From Pseudobutyrivibrio sp. (GTDB lineage Bacteria > Bacillota > Clostridia > Lachnospirales > Lachnospiraceae), in NCBI GenBank assembly GCA_024697025.1, contig JAILGH010000053.1, positions 1 through 46,801 on the forward strand: a stretch of 46,801 bases of DNA. The letters run 5' to 3'. The notes under the pieces are model-generated. The model worked only from the letters and a program-made list of their open reading frames with translations. It did no database searches and was not told the origin of the DNA. The translations under genes and the position numbers were made by a program. Positions 40,079-46,801 of this stretch are shown here, piece by piece. Each line of letters opens with the position of its first letter. Position 1 is the first letter of the stretch.

Positions 40079-42313
40079 ATGAGTACAAATTTTAAATTAG
40101 AAGTTTTCGAATCGAACAAAACAATCAAACCTATAGGATTTCATACTTATAGCTTAAAGTCATTTAAGTTGGAAGAGAATCCGTTTAAGGTAATTAGAGG
40201 GGCTTGTAAAAAGCTGGCGAATTATAATATTAATAATGGTGTTTATGAAAATGGTAAAAAAATATTTTCATTAGAGCAAATAGAAAATATACCTGAAAAT
40301 GCAGATTTTTCTTTAGAGTATGAAGGAATTACTGTACTGGAAATTCATGAAAACAAGAAAGTGTATGAAGAATATATAAAGACCCTAATACGCAATAGGC
40401 TTAGTACAATACTAGTAAATGGAAAATACAAAAAGTATTCGACTAAATATAATATTTCTTCGGGATGGTTTAAAGATATAAAGGGAAATTGGAATCTAAT
40501 TAAATCCGATGATGGAAGTATACAACTAGAGCGAGGATATAAAATTCGTGTAAACATTGGAGATGATAACAAGATATATTTGTGGATTAATACTGTATCA
40601 GAATTTAGATGTAAAGATACAATAATGGATTTGCTTAACAAAGGAAAGAATGTAATAGGTTATCAGATAAAAAATGATTGGGCATATTTCAGCCAGACTG
40701 GTGTAGTTGTAGATGTTTGGGATAAAACAGTTGTAGATAATCTGAGTTTTGGTTCTAGTCTAAAGGATTACTATATAAAAAAAGGTGAGGGCGTAAAGGT
40801 TATGGATTTACCAGATGAAACTCCAGTAGTACAAGTCAAACCAAATAACGGTAATAATGATATTTCATATTATCCTCAGGCACTTAGACCTATCATTACA
40901 AGAGAGAAACTAAGTGAAATAGATTCTAATTTCTCAATGAGAATTGAGGATTTAGTAAAAAGAGACATGAAAGAGAGAATAGAATTAGATAAAGCATTTA
41001 TACAAGATATTGGCTGCCTAGAGGAGTTAGATAATCTTAGCTTTGAAGAAAATTGCTGTGAGCCGTATAGATTAGGATATAGAAAAGCAATAGTAGATTT
41101 ACCGAAACTATTGTGTGGGGATGGAAAAACAATTTCATGTGGTGAAGAGCAAAAGATATTTTATCATGGGTTTTACCAACCTACAAAGAAAACGCTTAAG
41201 TTGGGATTTGTATATCCAATGGGTGAACGAGATCTTTTAATACAAGTTGTTAATGAGATTTATTTATTTGCCGTAAAAGGCTGTTATCACGGTAAAAAGG
41301 ATAATTGGATTAAAGAAGGTTTAATAAATATACAAAAAGGAACGGACATTTCAAAAGATTACAAGTTAGGAAGTATAACTGACTATAAGAGAGCAGCGCG
41401 TGAATTAATCAAGCAAGAAGAAGTTGATATTGTTATAGCACTTGTTCCAGATCAAATGGATGATGAAAATCCGTATAATCCATTCAAGTCCGTTTGGGCA
41501 GAGCATAATATTCCATCTCAAATGATAACTATGAAAACAGCAAAGAAGTTTGTAATGGATGCCAAAAACGGTAAAAATGGTTCTAAATGGTATTTGCATA
41601 ATATTGTATTGGGAATATTAGGAAAGACAGGAGGAATTCCATGGGTTGTAGATAAAATGCCAGGCAATGTTGATTGTTTTGTAGGTCTAGATGTCGCAAA
41701 AGTTGAAAAGGGTATACATTTTCCTGCTTGTTCAGTAATGTTTGATAAATATGGAAGATTAATGGGATTTTTTAAACCGCGAACACCTCAGCAGGGAGAA
41801 AAGATTACAACGGAGATATTGCAAGATATCTTTGATCAAGTACTTTTCTCATATGAAGATACATATGGAAGTAAACCTAAAAATATAGTTATACATAGAG
41901 ATGGATTTAATAATGAAGATGAAAAATGGTACGAGAATTATTTTGCTGCCCAAGGTATAGAGTACTCAATAATTGAAGTTAGAAAAAATATAAGTAGTAA
42001 AATGCTTGATGAAGAAGTACCTAACATGAATCCAACGACCGGAATGTGTATATATAATGATAAAACAGCATATTTGGTAACTACCGTGATGAAAAAAAAG
42101 AAGGGTTCACCGAATCCGTTATTATTGGAGAAGAGCCATGGTTCTATATCAATGCCAGAGGCAATTCAGCAAGTATTATACTTAACACAATTGCACGTAG
42201 GTTCTACACAAAAAATGCGCTTGCCAATAACGACAGGTTATGCAGATAAAATTTGTAAAAATCTTGATTATGTGCCAGCCGGACAGGTAGATAATAAATT
42301 GTTTTTCCTATAA
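40079..42313 (+). CDS. ago: Long prokaryotic Argonaute, CbAgo-like
   Basis: 744 aa, the length of mesophilic clostridial Argonautes (CbAgo about 748). N and PAZ regions occupy about 1-265 (PAZ: LLNKGKNVIGYQIKNDW, then LKDYYIKKGEGVKV and PVVQVK). MID is about 385-530 (NPYNPFKSVWAEHNIPSQMI, LHNIVLGILGKTGGIPWVV). PIWI is about 530-744 with all catalytic positions: Asp538 (GLDVAK), Glu574 (GEKIT), Asp608 (VIHRDG) and Asp723 (GYADKI). It should be an active guide-dependent nuclease; relatives use small DNA guides to cut invading DNA. It starts 6 bases after CAGGAGAGTGG. It is followed 21 bases later by an XRE gene. Confidence 0.96.
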   Translation: MSTNFKLEVFESNKTIKPIGFHTYSLKSFKLEENPFKVIRGACKKLANYNINNGVYENGKKIFSLEQIENIPENADFSLEYEGITVLEIHENKKVYEEYIKTLIRNRLSTILVNGKYKKYSTKYNISSGWFKDIKGNWNLIKSDDGSIQLERGYKIRVNIGDDNKIYLWINTVSEFRCKDTIMDLLNKGKNVIGYQIKNDWAYFSQTGVVVDVWDKTVVDNLSFGSSLKDYYIKKGEGVKVMDLPDETPVVQVKPNNGNNDISYYPQALRPIITREKLSEIDSNFSMRIEDLVKRDMKERIELDKAFIQDIGCLEELDNLSFEENCCEPYRLGYRKAIVDLPKLLCGDGKTISCGEEQKIFYHGFYQPTKKTLKLGFVYPMGERDLLIQVVNEIYLFAVKGCYHGKKDNWIKEGLINIQKGTDISKDYKLGSITDYKRAARELIKQEEVDIVIALVPDQMDDENPYNPFKSVWAEHNIPSQMITMKTAKKFVMDAKNGKNGSKWYLHNIVLGILGKTGGIPWVVDKMPGNVDCFVGLDVAKVEKGIHFPACSVMFDKYGRLMGFFKPRTPQQGEKITTEILQDIFDQVLFSYEDTYGSKPKNIVIHRDGFNNEDEKWYENYFAAQGIEYSIIEVRKNISSKMLDEEVPNMNPTTGMCIYNDKTAYLVTTVMKKKKGSPNPLLLEKSHGSISMPEAIQQVLYLTQLHVGSTQKMRLPITTGYADKICKNLDYVPAGQVDNKLFFL

Positions 42314-42334
42314 ATATAATATTTGAGGAGAGTT

Positions 42335-42532
42335 ATGGAACATTATAAATCGAATTTAAGAGATATAAGGGAAGCTGCTGGGATATCTCAAGAGCAGCTA
42401 GCCAATGAAGTGGGGCTAAATAAGAAAACTATAATTGCCATGGAATCAGCAGAGGGAGCAGATCCTAAAGTCAGTACAGTTAAAAGACTATTGGCATATT
42501 TACAGGTAGATTTTGAAGATTTATATGGTTAA
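42335..42532 (+). CDS. Small XRE/Cro-type HTH regulator
   Basis: 65 aa, a single HTH domain (LRDIREAAGISQEQLANEVG, then KKTIIAMESAEGADPKVSTV). It lies 21 bases after the Argonaute with a GAGGAG site, so it is probably co-transcribed and may tune that operon. Three AGTCCA half sites lie just downstream (42538-42573) and might be its operator. ATG 42335 is preferred to the GTG upstream at 42323. Confidence 0.88.
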   Translation: MEHYKSNLRDIREAAGISQEQLANEVGLNKKTIIAMESAEGADPKVSTVKRLLAYLQVDFEDLYG

Positions 42533-42537
42533 AATCA

Positions 42538-42601
42538 AGTCCAATAAATCGTCATAGTCCACTAGGATGGACTTGTAATACACACCCTATTTTTCTATAA
42601 T
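42538..42601 (+). promoter_or_regulatory. Promoter of KTR gene with AGTCCA sites
   Basis: TTGTAA (42573-42578), a 17-bp spacer and TATAAT (42596-42601). Just upstream are AGTCCA at about 42538 and 42556 and its inverse TGGACT at 42568-42573; the last two form a dyad with a 6-bp gap overlapping the -35. Likely repressor site. Confidence 0.6.
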
Positions 42602-42609
42602 TAAACCAT

Positions 42610-42639
42610 AAAAGCAAACGGGTGTTCTTGTTTGCTTTT
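42610..42639 (+). other. Perfect 10-bp hairpin in KTR leader
   Basis: AAAAGCAAAC (42610-42619) pairs perfectly with GTTTGCTTTT (42630-42639), loop GGGTGTTCTT. No T-run follows, so it is not a terminator. It lies in the 5' leader of the KTR gene, between the promoter and its AGGAGGG site. Confidence 0.5.
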
Positions 42640-42686
42640 GCGGGACGACAAGGGAGATTACAACTTCAAAAGGAGGGTGTTATGGA

Positions 42687-42887
42687 ATGCAAGAGATTAA
42701 GATTCATTGCAAGAAATGCAAGAAATCTATGGGTCTGACATACAATGCAGTTGGTAAGCCACTAGCCCCGGTTTTACCAAACATCACATTGAAATGTCAT
42801 ACCTGCAAAAAGGTATCAACTTTGAAGAAGTATACAGAACAGATGCTTCTAGAAAGAATGGATAATGAATTTAGGGTTTTTATTTAA
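42687..42887 (+). CDS. Cysteine-rich KTR family protein
   Basis: 66 aa. Two C-x2-C pairs (HCKKCKK at residues 7-13 and KCHTCKK at about 36-42) make one zinc ribbon, and LAPVLPNITLKC and a final charged helix fit the Cys_rich_KTR family of Tn916/Tn1549-like ICEs. Function unknown, probably regulatory. ATG 42687 is 9 bases after AGGAGGG; an out-of-frame ATG at 42682 gives only a short peptide. Confidence 0.82.
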   Translation: MQEIKIHCKKCKKSMGLTYNAVGKPLAPVLPNITLKCHTCKKVSTLKKYTEQMLLERMDNEFRVFI

Positions 42888-42914
42888 CCCACGCGACACT
42901 AAATTAAAATTGAA

Positions 42915-43010
42915 TGAAGGCCCCATGATATAAGGAGACGTTAATCGTAATCCTAGGGACACATGGGAAAGATAACCAGCAATCGCTGGAGCTTTTCCTA
43001 TGTGCCTTCA
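42915..43010 (+). ncRNA. Structured RNA leader of XRE regulator gene
   Basis: No gene in 42888-43074. Pairings: closing stem TGAAGGC/GCCTTCA (42915-42921 with 43004-43010), CCCATG/CATGGG (42922-42927 with 42962-42967), AGGA-ACG/CGT-TCCT hairpin (42933-42954) and CCAGC/GCTGG (42976-42989). CACATGGGAAA (42960-42970) can instead pair with 42994-43004, excluding the second stem. A terminator follows directly, so this may be an attenuator or riboswitch. Ligand unknown. Confidence 0.5.
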
Positions 43011-43033
43011 ATTGAATATAGAGACAAGAAAAG

Positions 43034-43076
43034 AATCCTCTTTTCCTGGTTATTAGCCGGGAAGAGAGGATTTTTT
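43034..43076 (+). terminator. Terminator that contains the XRE ribosome site
   Basis: A 16-bp stem with two wobbles (43034-43049 with 43057-43072), then a short T-run. The ribosome site AGAGAGGA (43064-43070 region) lies in the 3' arm and the TTG start (43075) lies at the end of the T-run. The hairpin could therefore block both transcription and translation. Confidence 0.8.
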
Positions 43077-43392
43077 GAATACACAGACATTTGGAAAAAG
43101 AATTAAAGCCTTAAGAAAGCAAAACAATATGACACAGGAACAGTTAGCAGAAGCTCTATATCTAGAAAATAAGGCAACAATATCTTCTTATGAGAATAAC
43201 CGTAGAATGCCATCAGCAGATATCCTTAGTGAAATGGCTAGAGTATTGGGAACGACAATTGATTACTTATTAAATGGAGAGAAGGAAGAGAATGAAACTA
43301 TTAATCAGGTGGTGCAGATAATGGAAGGACTATCGCCAGAATTGCAGCAGTTAGCGTTGGAGCAAATAAAGTTACTTACAAGGTTGTCATAG
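43075..43392 (+). CDS. XRE-type HTH regulator of the recombination module
   Basis: 105 aa with TTG start. HTH domain (about 8-65: RIKALRKQNNMTQEQLAEAL, then TISSYENNRRMPSADILSEM) and a short helical tail. It resembles the regulators that precede xis/int in Tn916-type elements. Its expression is probably controlled by the leader hairpins before it. A stem at 43380-43402 overlaps its stop. Confidence 0.88.
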   Translation: MNTQTFGKRIKALRKQNNMTQEQLAEALYLENKATISSYENNRRMPSADILSEMARVLGTTIDYLLNGEKEENETINQVVQIMEGLSPELQQLALEQIKLLTRLS

Positions 43393-43405
43393 CGACAACC
43401 TTTTG
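43380..43405 (+). terminator. Hairpin at end of XRE gene
   Basis: A 9-bp perfect stem AAGGTTGTC/GACAACCTT (43380-43388 with 43394-43402) spanning the stop codon, followed by only TTG. A weak terminator or RNA stabiliser. Confidence 0.5.
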
Positions 43406-43516
43406 TTGTCGGTTTATACATCGAATCACGAGGTATTACTAGGTATTATTAAGAAGTCAAGAGGACAAACCGGTTTGCCAAAGACATACATCAGATTCAA
43501 TAGGAGGAATAAGAGT

Positions 43517-44092
43517 ATGGCTGAGGCTAATGTATTAGAGAAATATGCAGGGTTAACACCTGAGAAAAGAGTGGATTATATCTGTAAGAATTATTCGAGA
43601 TTTACAGGAATAATTGAGAGCTATACACAAGGATTAGTGTACATGATTGAGGAAGAGCAAGACTTCAATCGTAGGGAAGACAGAGGGGATTTAGGAGTAC
43701 GTGTTCAAGGTGGAGGTTTTCATAGTGACCGTACAGCAAACCAAGCTATTAGAAATGTCTCATTAAGAGACGCAATTATAGCATGTGATTTCTCAGATGG
43801 AGTGCTAGATGATACGGATCATGATGAGGAATTCATGAGAGATGCAGCAGTACTTAGACAGATGCGAAGAGATTTTGAATTGTTTAACAGCCAGATGCAG
43901 CAGCTGAAGGAGAATGACATGTTGTTGATTCAAAGCTTCCTATTAAAGGAAAAGGATTTAACAGCCATTGCAGACGAGCGAGGCATTCAGTATGAATCAG
44001 CATACCAGAGAGTTAGAAGAATTAAGAAGGAAATAAAAGCGAATGTAATAGCATTTACAAGCGTGAGATATTCAAAGGTACAGGGGGTATAG
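43517..44092 (+). CDS. Sigma-70-like regulator (Tn916 ORF7 type)
   Basis: 191 aa. The C-terminal quarter (about 135-185) has an HTH of the sigma region 4 kind: DMLLIQSFLLKEKDLTAIAD then YESAYQRVRRIKKEIK. The N-terminal half is helical with FHSDRTANQAIRNVSLRDAI. In Tn916 such proteins activate excision and transfer. ATG 43517 follows TAGGAGG; the open frame upstream to 43403 has no start signal. Overlap or spacing with the next gene is 3 bases. Confidence 0.75.
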   Translation: MAEANVLEKYAGLTPEKRVDYICKNYSRFTGIIESYTQGLVYMIEEEQDFNRREDRGDLGVRVQGGGFHSDRTANQAIRNVSLRDAIIACDFSDGVLDDTDHDEEFMRDAAVLRQMRRDFELFNSQMQQLKENDMLLIQSFLLKEKDLTAIADERGIQYESAYQRVRRIKKEIKANVIAFTSVRYSKVQGV

Positions 44093-44095
44093 CAG

Positions 44096-44278
44096 ATGGA
44101 TCAGGAACTTAAAAACAAGAAGTTTGTTAGATATAAAGAAGGTGCAGAAATGTACTCGATGTGCCAAAAGAAGTTTGAAAGAATGGCTCATGACGCAGGC
44201 GCTGTATATAAGCTGGATAAGCTTTGTTTAGTGAACACAGAGGTATTCGAGCAGTATTTGGAATCATTTAGATTATAG
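44096..44278 (+). CDS. DUF6462-like small HTH protein
   Basis: 60 aa (FVRYKEGAEMYSMCQKKFER then AVYKLDKLCLVNTEVFEQYL): a single winged-helix-like fold seen next to integrases in Lachnospiraceae elements. Possibly an excisionase-like DNA-bending protein or regulator. Starts 3 bases after the sigma-like gene; ribosome site AGGGGG. Confidence 0.7.
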   Translation: MDQELKNKKFVRYKEGAEMYSMCQKKFERMAHDAGAVYKLDKLCLVNTEVFEQYLESFRL

Positions 44279-44339
44279 AAAGAAACTCTTGCGTTATTGT
44301 ATTACAAAAACTATAATATTTGTTGTAGGAGGAATATTG

Positions 44340-44516
44340 ATGAGCGAGGAAAAGAACAAGGGTGGAAGGCCAAAGGCTGATGACCCTAAGAACAAAATAG
44401 TGACGCTTCGTTTAACAGCGGAACAGTATTCTCGCTTAGAAGCATATTCCAAACAGAAATCATTAACAAAGACACAGGTTATTTTGGAGGGACTTGAAAA
44501 GGTTTATTCAGAATAG
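44340..44516 (+). CDS. RHH (CopG-like) small protein
   Basis: 58 aa. A basic N-terminus (NKGGRPKADDPKNK) is followed by a ribbon-helix-helix (IVTLRLTAEQYSRLEAYSKQ, TKTQVILEGLEKV). ATG 44340 follows TAGGAGG. It stands 42 bases before int, so it may regulate int or aid excision. Confidence 0.78.
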   Translation: MSEEKNKGGRPKADDPKNKIVTLRLTAEQYSRLEAYSKQKSLTKTQVILEGLEKVYSE

Positions 44517-44558
44517 CTAAGGCAGGAGCTTCTTTCTTATCGTAAGAAGGAGGCAGTT

Positions 44559-45797
44559 ATGGCAAAGGCCAGAAAGGATAATAAAGGAAGAGTACTTAGA
44601 ACAGGTGAACAATATAGACCTAAAGAAGGTCGCTATCTGTACACTTACCTAGACTCACGTAAAAAGCGCAGGACTATTTATTCAGTAGATTTGATGAAGC
44701 TGCGTGAGCGAGAAGATGAAATCAAACGAGACCAGCTAGATGGGATTGATAATTATATAAGAGGACATGTTACAGTTAACCAGGCATTCGACAGATACAT
44801 GGCAGTAAAGACCAATCTTCGAGTAACAACCAAGACAAACTACGAGCTTATGTATAATGCTCATGTTAGAAAAGGCTTTGGTGAAAGGTTGATTGGCGAT
44901 ATCAAGTTCTCTGATGTTAAGAAGTTCTATCAGCAGCTAGTCGAGGATGACAAGATAAAGCCTAATACAGTAGGAACCATACATTGCTGTTTGCATCCTA
45001 CATTTCAGATGGCAGTTAGGGATGAAATAATAAGAAGTAATCCATGTAATGATGCTTATCATGAGATGTCAGCTGAGCTTGGTAAGAATAAGGGTGTTAG
45101 AAATGCTCTTACTATCAACCAGCAGAAGGCTTTTATGGATTTCATTGATGGTCATCCAATATTTGATCATTGGGTACCCGCTTTTACAGTATTATTGGGT
45201 ACTGGTTGTCGTTGTGGTGAGTTTATAGGGCTTCGCTGGGAAGATATCGATATGGAGAATCGAATGATTAGCATTAATCACGCACTGGTTAGAGCCAAGA
45301 AAAGTCGATTCAACAAAAAGGAAAGAATGACGGTATCACTTCCTAAGACTGAGGCGGGTATTAGAACAATTCCGATGCTGGATCAGGTATACGAAGCGTT
45401 TGATAGAGTGTACAAGGAACAGTGTGAGACAGGCTTCAATGAAACAGAGATAGATGGAATGAGTGGTTTCATTTTTAAGAATGAACTAGGTAATGTTCTA
45501 TCAGAGCAGAATATCAATGCGGCTATCAGACGTATCACAGAAGCTTATAATATGAAGGAAGAGGTACGAGCTGCCAGAGAGCGAAGAGAGCCAGAGTTGC
45601 TACCACACTTCTCATGTCACTATCTGAGACACACCTTCTGTACTCGATTTTGTGAGAACGAAACTAATTTAAAAGTAATTCAGAGTGTAATGGGCCATAA
45701 GAACATCAAAACCACTATGGAAGTATACGCTGAATGCACTGATGAAAAGAAGAAGGAAGCGATGCAGAATCTATCTGCAAAATGGAAGGTTTTTTAG
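44559..45797 (+). CDS. int: Tyrosine integrase of the ICE
   Basis: 412 aa, Tn916-Int type. N-terminal arm-binding domain (about 1-55), core-binding SAM-like domain (about 68-160) and catalytic domain with Arg218 (TGCRCGEF), His354 and Arg357 (HYLRHTF), His380 (MGHKNI) and nucleophile Tyr390 (MEVYAE). It inserts and excises the ICE at the 40-bp rpsR sequence. It starts after AAGGAGG. It is the last gene before the ICE right end, in the usual place. Confidence 0.96.
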   Translation: MAKARKDNKGRVLRTGEQYRPKEGRYLYTYLDSRKKRRTIYSVDLMKLREREDEIKRDQLDGIDNYIRGHVTVNQAFDRYMAVKTNLRVTTKTNYELMYNAHVRKGFGERLIGDIKFSDVKKFYQQLVEDDKIKPNTVGTIHCCLHPTFQMAVRDEIIRSNPCNDAYHEMSAELGKNKGVRNALTINQQKAFMDFIDGHPIFDHWVPAFTVLLGTGCRCGEFIGLRWEDIDMENRMISINHALVRAKKSRFNKKERMTVSLPKTEAGIRTIPMLDQVYEAFDRVYKEQCETGFNETEIDGMSGFIFKNELGNVLSEQNINAAIRRITEAYNMKEEVRAARERREPELLPHFSCHYLRHTFCTRFCENETNLKVIQSVMGHKNIKTTMEVYAECTDEKKKEAMQNLSAKWKVF

Positions 45798-45960
45798 AAG
45801 GAGCTCTTTATTCGGACATATATATAATGAAAGTACATATTTATAGACCTATTTTTTAGGATTTATAATGACTGATAGTACATTATAATGCTTAAAATCA
45901 TTTACGAGTTGGGGGCATAGTTACCGATAATACGTGAGAAAGCATTCTTATTATTAGATA
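45798..45960. other. ICE right end, non-coding
   Basis: 163 bp, AT-rich, no gene. It includes CCGATAATA (45924-45932), also found at 233-241 near the left end, as a candidate integrase or excisionase arm site. The longer gap 45798-46124 holds this end, attR and the leader of the next element. Confidence 0.6.
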
Positions 45961-46000
45961 GCTCGTCACGTTGCACTTATGCCATACGTACAGGATTAAT
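45961..46000. other. attR, 40-bp direct repeat
   Basis: Identical to 103-142, the end of rpsR, without the rest of the gene. As a second ICE-like left end follows, it is more exactly the joint between two tandem elements. Confidence 0.93.
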
Positions 46001-46012
46001 ATGTATGATAGA

Positions 46013-46047
46013 AGCATTCTCTAAGGAAACTTAGAGAGTGCTTTTTT
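46013..46047 (+). terminator. Terminator at left end of the second element
   Basis: A 13-bp stem (46013-46025 with 46030-46042), GAAA loop, T-run. Homologous to 273-307 with a changed base pair. Confidence 0.85.
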
Positions 46048-46124
46048 ATTGTTTAAACATCTAAATCAGCCTTCCATAACTTGTGTTTTTGTTGATGAAA
46101 TCATCAAAGAAAAGGAGAAAAGCT

Positions 46125-46801
46125 ATGGCAAAGGTAATCGCAATCGCAAATCAAAAGGGCGGAGTAGGAAAGACAACTACCGCTGTCAATTTAGGAACTG
46201 GTCTTGCTGAGGAAGGAAAGAAGGTACTTCTTATAGACGCAGATCCTCAAGGAAGTCTAACAATCAGTTTAGGCAATCAACACCCAGATAAATTACAGGA
46301 AACCTTGGTAGATATTATAGCCAGGGTTGTAAATGAAGAGGATATCGAGGAGAGATATGCTGTGCTCAAGTATAAGGATGGAGTAGATTTGATTCCATCT
46401 AACATAGAGCTATCAGCAGTAGAGATATCCTTAGTGAACACAATGAGTAGAGAGTTAGTTCTAAAGTCATATATAGATTCAGTAAGAGATGATTATGATT
46501 ACATTATCATTGATTGTATGCCATCACTAGGAATCATGACTGTAAATGCATTAGCTTGTGCAGATACGGTGTTAATACCAGTACAGGCAGCTTATCTTCC
46601 AGTAAAAGGATTGCAGCAGCTCATTAAAACAATCTACACAGTAAAGCGAAGACTTAATCCAAGTCTAGAGATAGAGGGAATCTTACTGACAATGGTAGAT
46701 AATCGCACGAACTATGCAAAGGATATTGTGCTTGAGGTAAATGATGTGTATGGAAAATCTATTCCAGTGTTTCCAATAGAGATACCGCTATCTGTTAGAG
46801 C
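46125..46801 (+). CDS. parA: ParA of a second ICE, truncated by window end
   Basis: 225 codons visible, about 97% identical in protein to the ParA at 386 (seven differences seen, e.g. KLEN/KLQE, FKD/YKD, DEYDY/DDYDY) but with many silent changes, so it is a diverged homologue and not an assembly repeat. The leader and AAAGGAGAAAAGCT ribosome site are conserved. The gene runs off the window. Confidence 0.93.
   Translation, partial: MAKVIAIANQKGGVGKTTTAVNLGTGLAEEGKKVLLIDADPQGSLTISLGNQHPDKLQETLVDIIARVVNEEDIEERYAVLKYKDGVDLIPSNIELSAVEISLVNTMSRELVLKSYIDSVRDDYDYIIIDCMPSLGIMTVNALACADTVLIPVQAAYLPVKGLQQLIKTIYTVKRRLNPSLEIEGILLTMVDNRTNYAKDIVLEVNDVYGKSIPVFPIEIPLSVR

Larger units (their letters stand above)
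103..45960. mobile_element. Tn1549-type ICE integrated in rpsR
   Basis: A complete conjugative element bounded by a perfect 40-bp direct repeat (103-142 and 45961-46000). The left copy is the last codons of rpsR. Inside are a tyrosine integrase at the right end, ParA/ParB, RepA-type initiators, a MobP relaxase with MobC, and a VirB4/VirD4/VirB6/PrgI secretion set with the CD1107/CD1108-style accessory proteins known from Tn1549 and the C. difficile CTn elements. About 23 kb of cargo (19394-42532) lies between the SSB end of the transfer module and the KTR/XRE/integrase module. No backbone gene is visibly broken except one short RepA copy, so the element is probably active; this is inference. 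Confidence 0.93.

Noticed and set aside
20740..42549. 12-bp repeat AGTCCAATAAAT at 20740-20751 and 42538-42549 as boundaries of the cargo insertion
   Set aside because: A 12-bp match is expected by chance in 46 kb of AT-rich sequence, and one copy overlaps a stop codon; kept only as a possible operator motif.
42610..42639. Hairpin as a terminator
   Set aside because: Strong stem but no T-run after it, and it lies between a promoter and the gene it serves.
1..46801. CRISPR array, tRNA, rRNA or insertion sequence
   Set aside because: No regularly spaced repeats, tRNA-like cloverleaf or transposase was seen in reading both strands by eye; short or diverged cases cannot be excluded.
1..46801. 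Minus-strand open frames of 60-120 codons
   Set aside because: All lie opposite well-supported plus-strand genes, lack ribosome sites and have no recognisable domains.

Overview
The window is one complete integrative and conjugative element (ICE) of the Tn1549/CTn type, about 45.9 kb. It sits in the 3' end of the ribosomal protein S18 gene (rpsR) of a low-GC Firmicute. Gene style (AGGAGG ribosome sites, frequent TTG/GTG starts), the ICE family and the S18 sequence suggest a gut or rumen clostridium, probably a Lachnospiraceae; the species cannot be told from the sequence. A perfect 40-bp direct repeat (103-142 and 45961-46000) marks the ends. Just beyond the right repeat a second leader and a second parA begin and run off the window, about 97% identical in protein to the first parA. 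Two related ICEs therefore appear to lie in tandem at rpsR.

Layout. 1-142: rpsR 3' end and attL. 386-8523: maintenance and replication region with ParA, ParB, three RepA_N-type replication initiators (one truncated), an RHH regulator with a near-ideal promoter/operator, a MerR-like regulator, a DUF5688 protein and several small unknown genes. 8529-19217: conjugation module, in order PcfB-like, VirD4 coupling protein, Maff2 small membrane protein, VirB6-like, PrgI, VirB4, NlpC/P60 hydrolase, DUF4315, DUF4366, MobC, MobP relaxase, candidate oriT, SSB and a small protein, closed by a strong terminator at 19226-19271.

19394-42532 is a 23-kb cargo island made almost wholly of nucleases and regulators, with no antibiotic-resistance gene. 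It holds: (a) a zinc-ribbon PD-(D/E)XK-like nuclease; (b) a WYL regulator whose leader has a long inverted repeat covering its promoter and ribosome site; (c) a GIY-YIG nuclease plus HNH nuclease pair; (d) a tightly packed operon of an 895-aa alpha-CTD/sigma-4-like DNA-binding protein, a ParB-like protein, a PLD-SNF2 helicase, an HNH nuclease and a Sau3AI/MutH-type restriction enzyme, followed by a C5-cytosine methyltransferase; (e) a MerR-HTH/zinc-finger/nuclease/NUMOD1 protein; (f) an XRE regulator, three unknown genes, an ApeA-like HEPN protein, a long prokaryotic Argonaute closely resembling CbAgo with an intact DEDD tetrad, and a second XRE regulator. I infer that this is a mobile defence island. 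Block (d) and the HEPN-Argonaute neighbourhood (f) are the best candidates for undescribed systems.

42687-45797 is the regulation and recombination module: a Cys-rich KTR protein, a structured RNA leader ending in a terminator that contains the ribosome site of an XRE gene, a sigma-like protein, a DUF6462-like protein, an RHH protein and the tyrosine integrase, followed by the ICE right end and attR.
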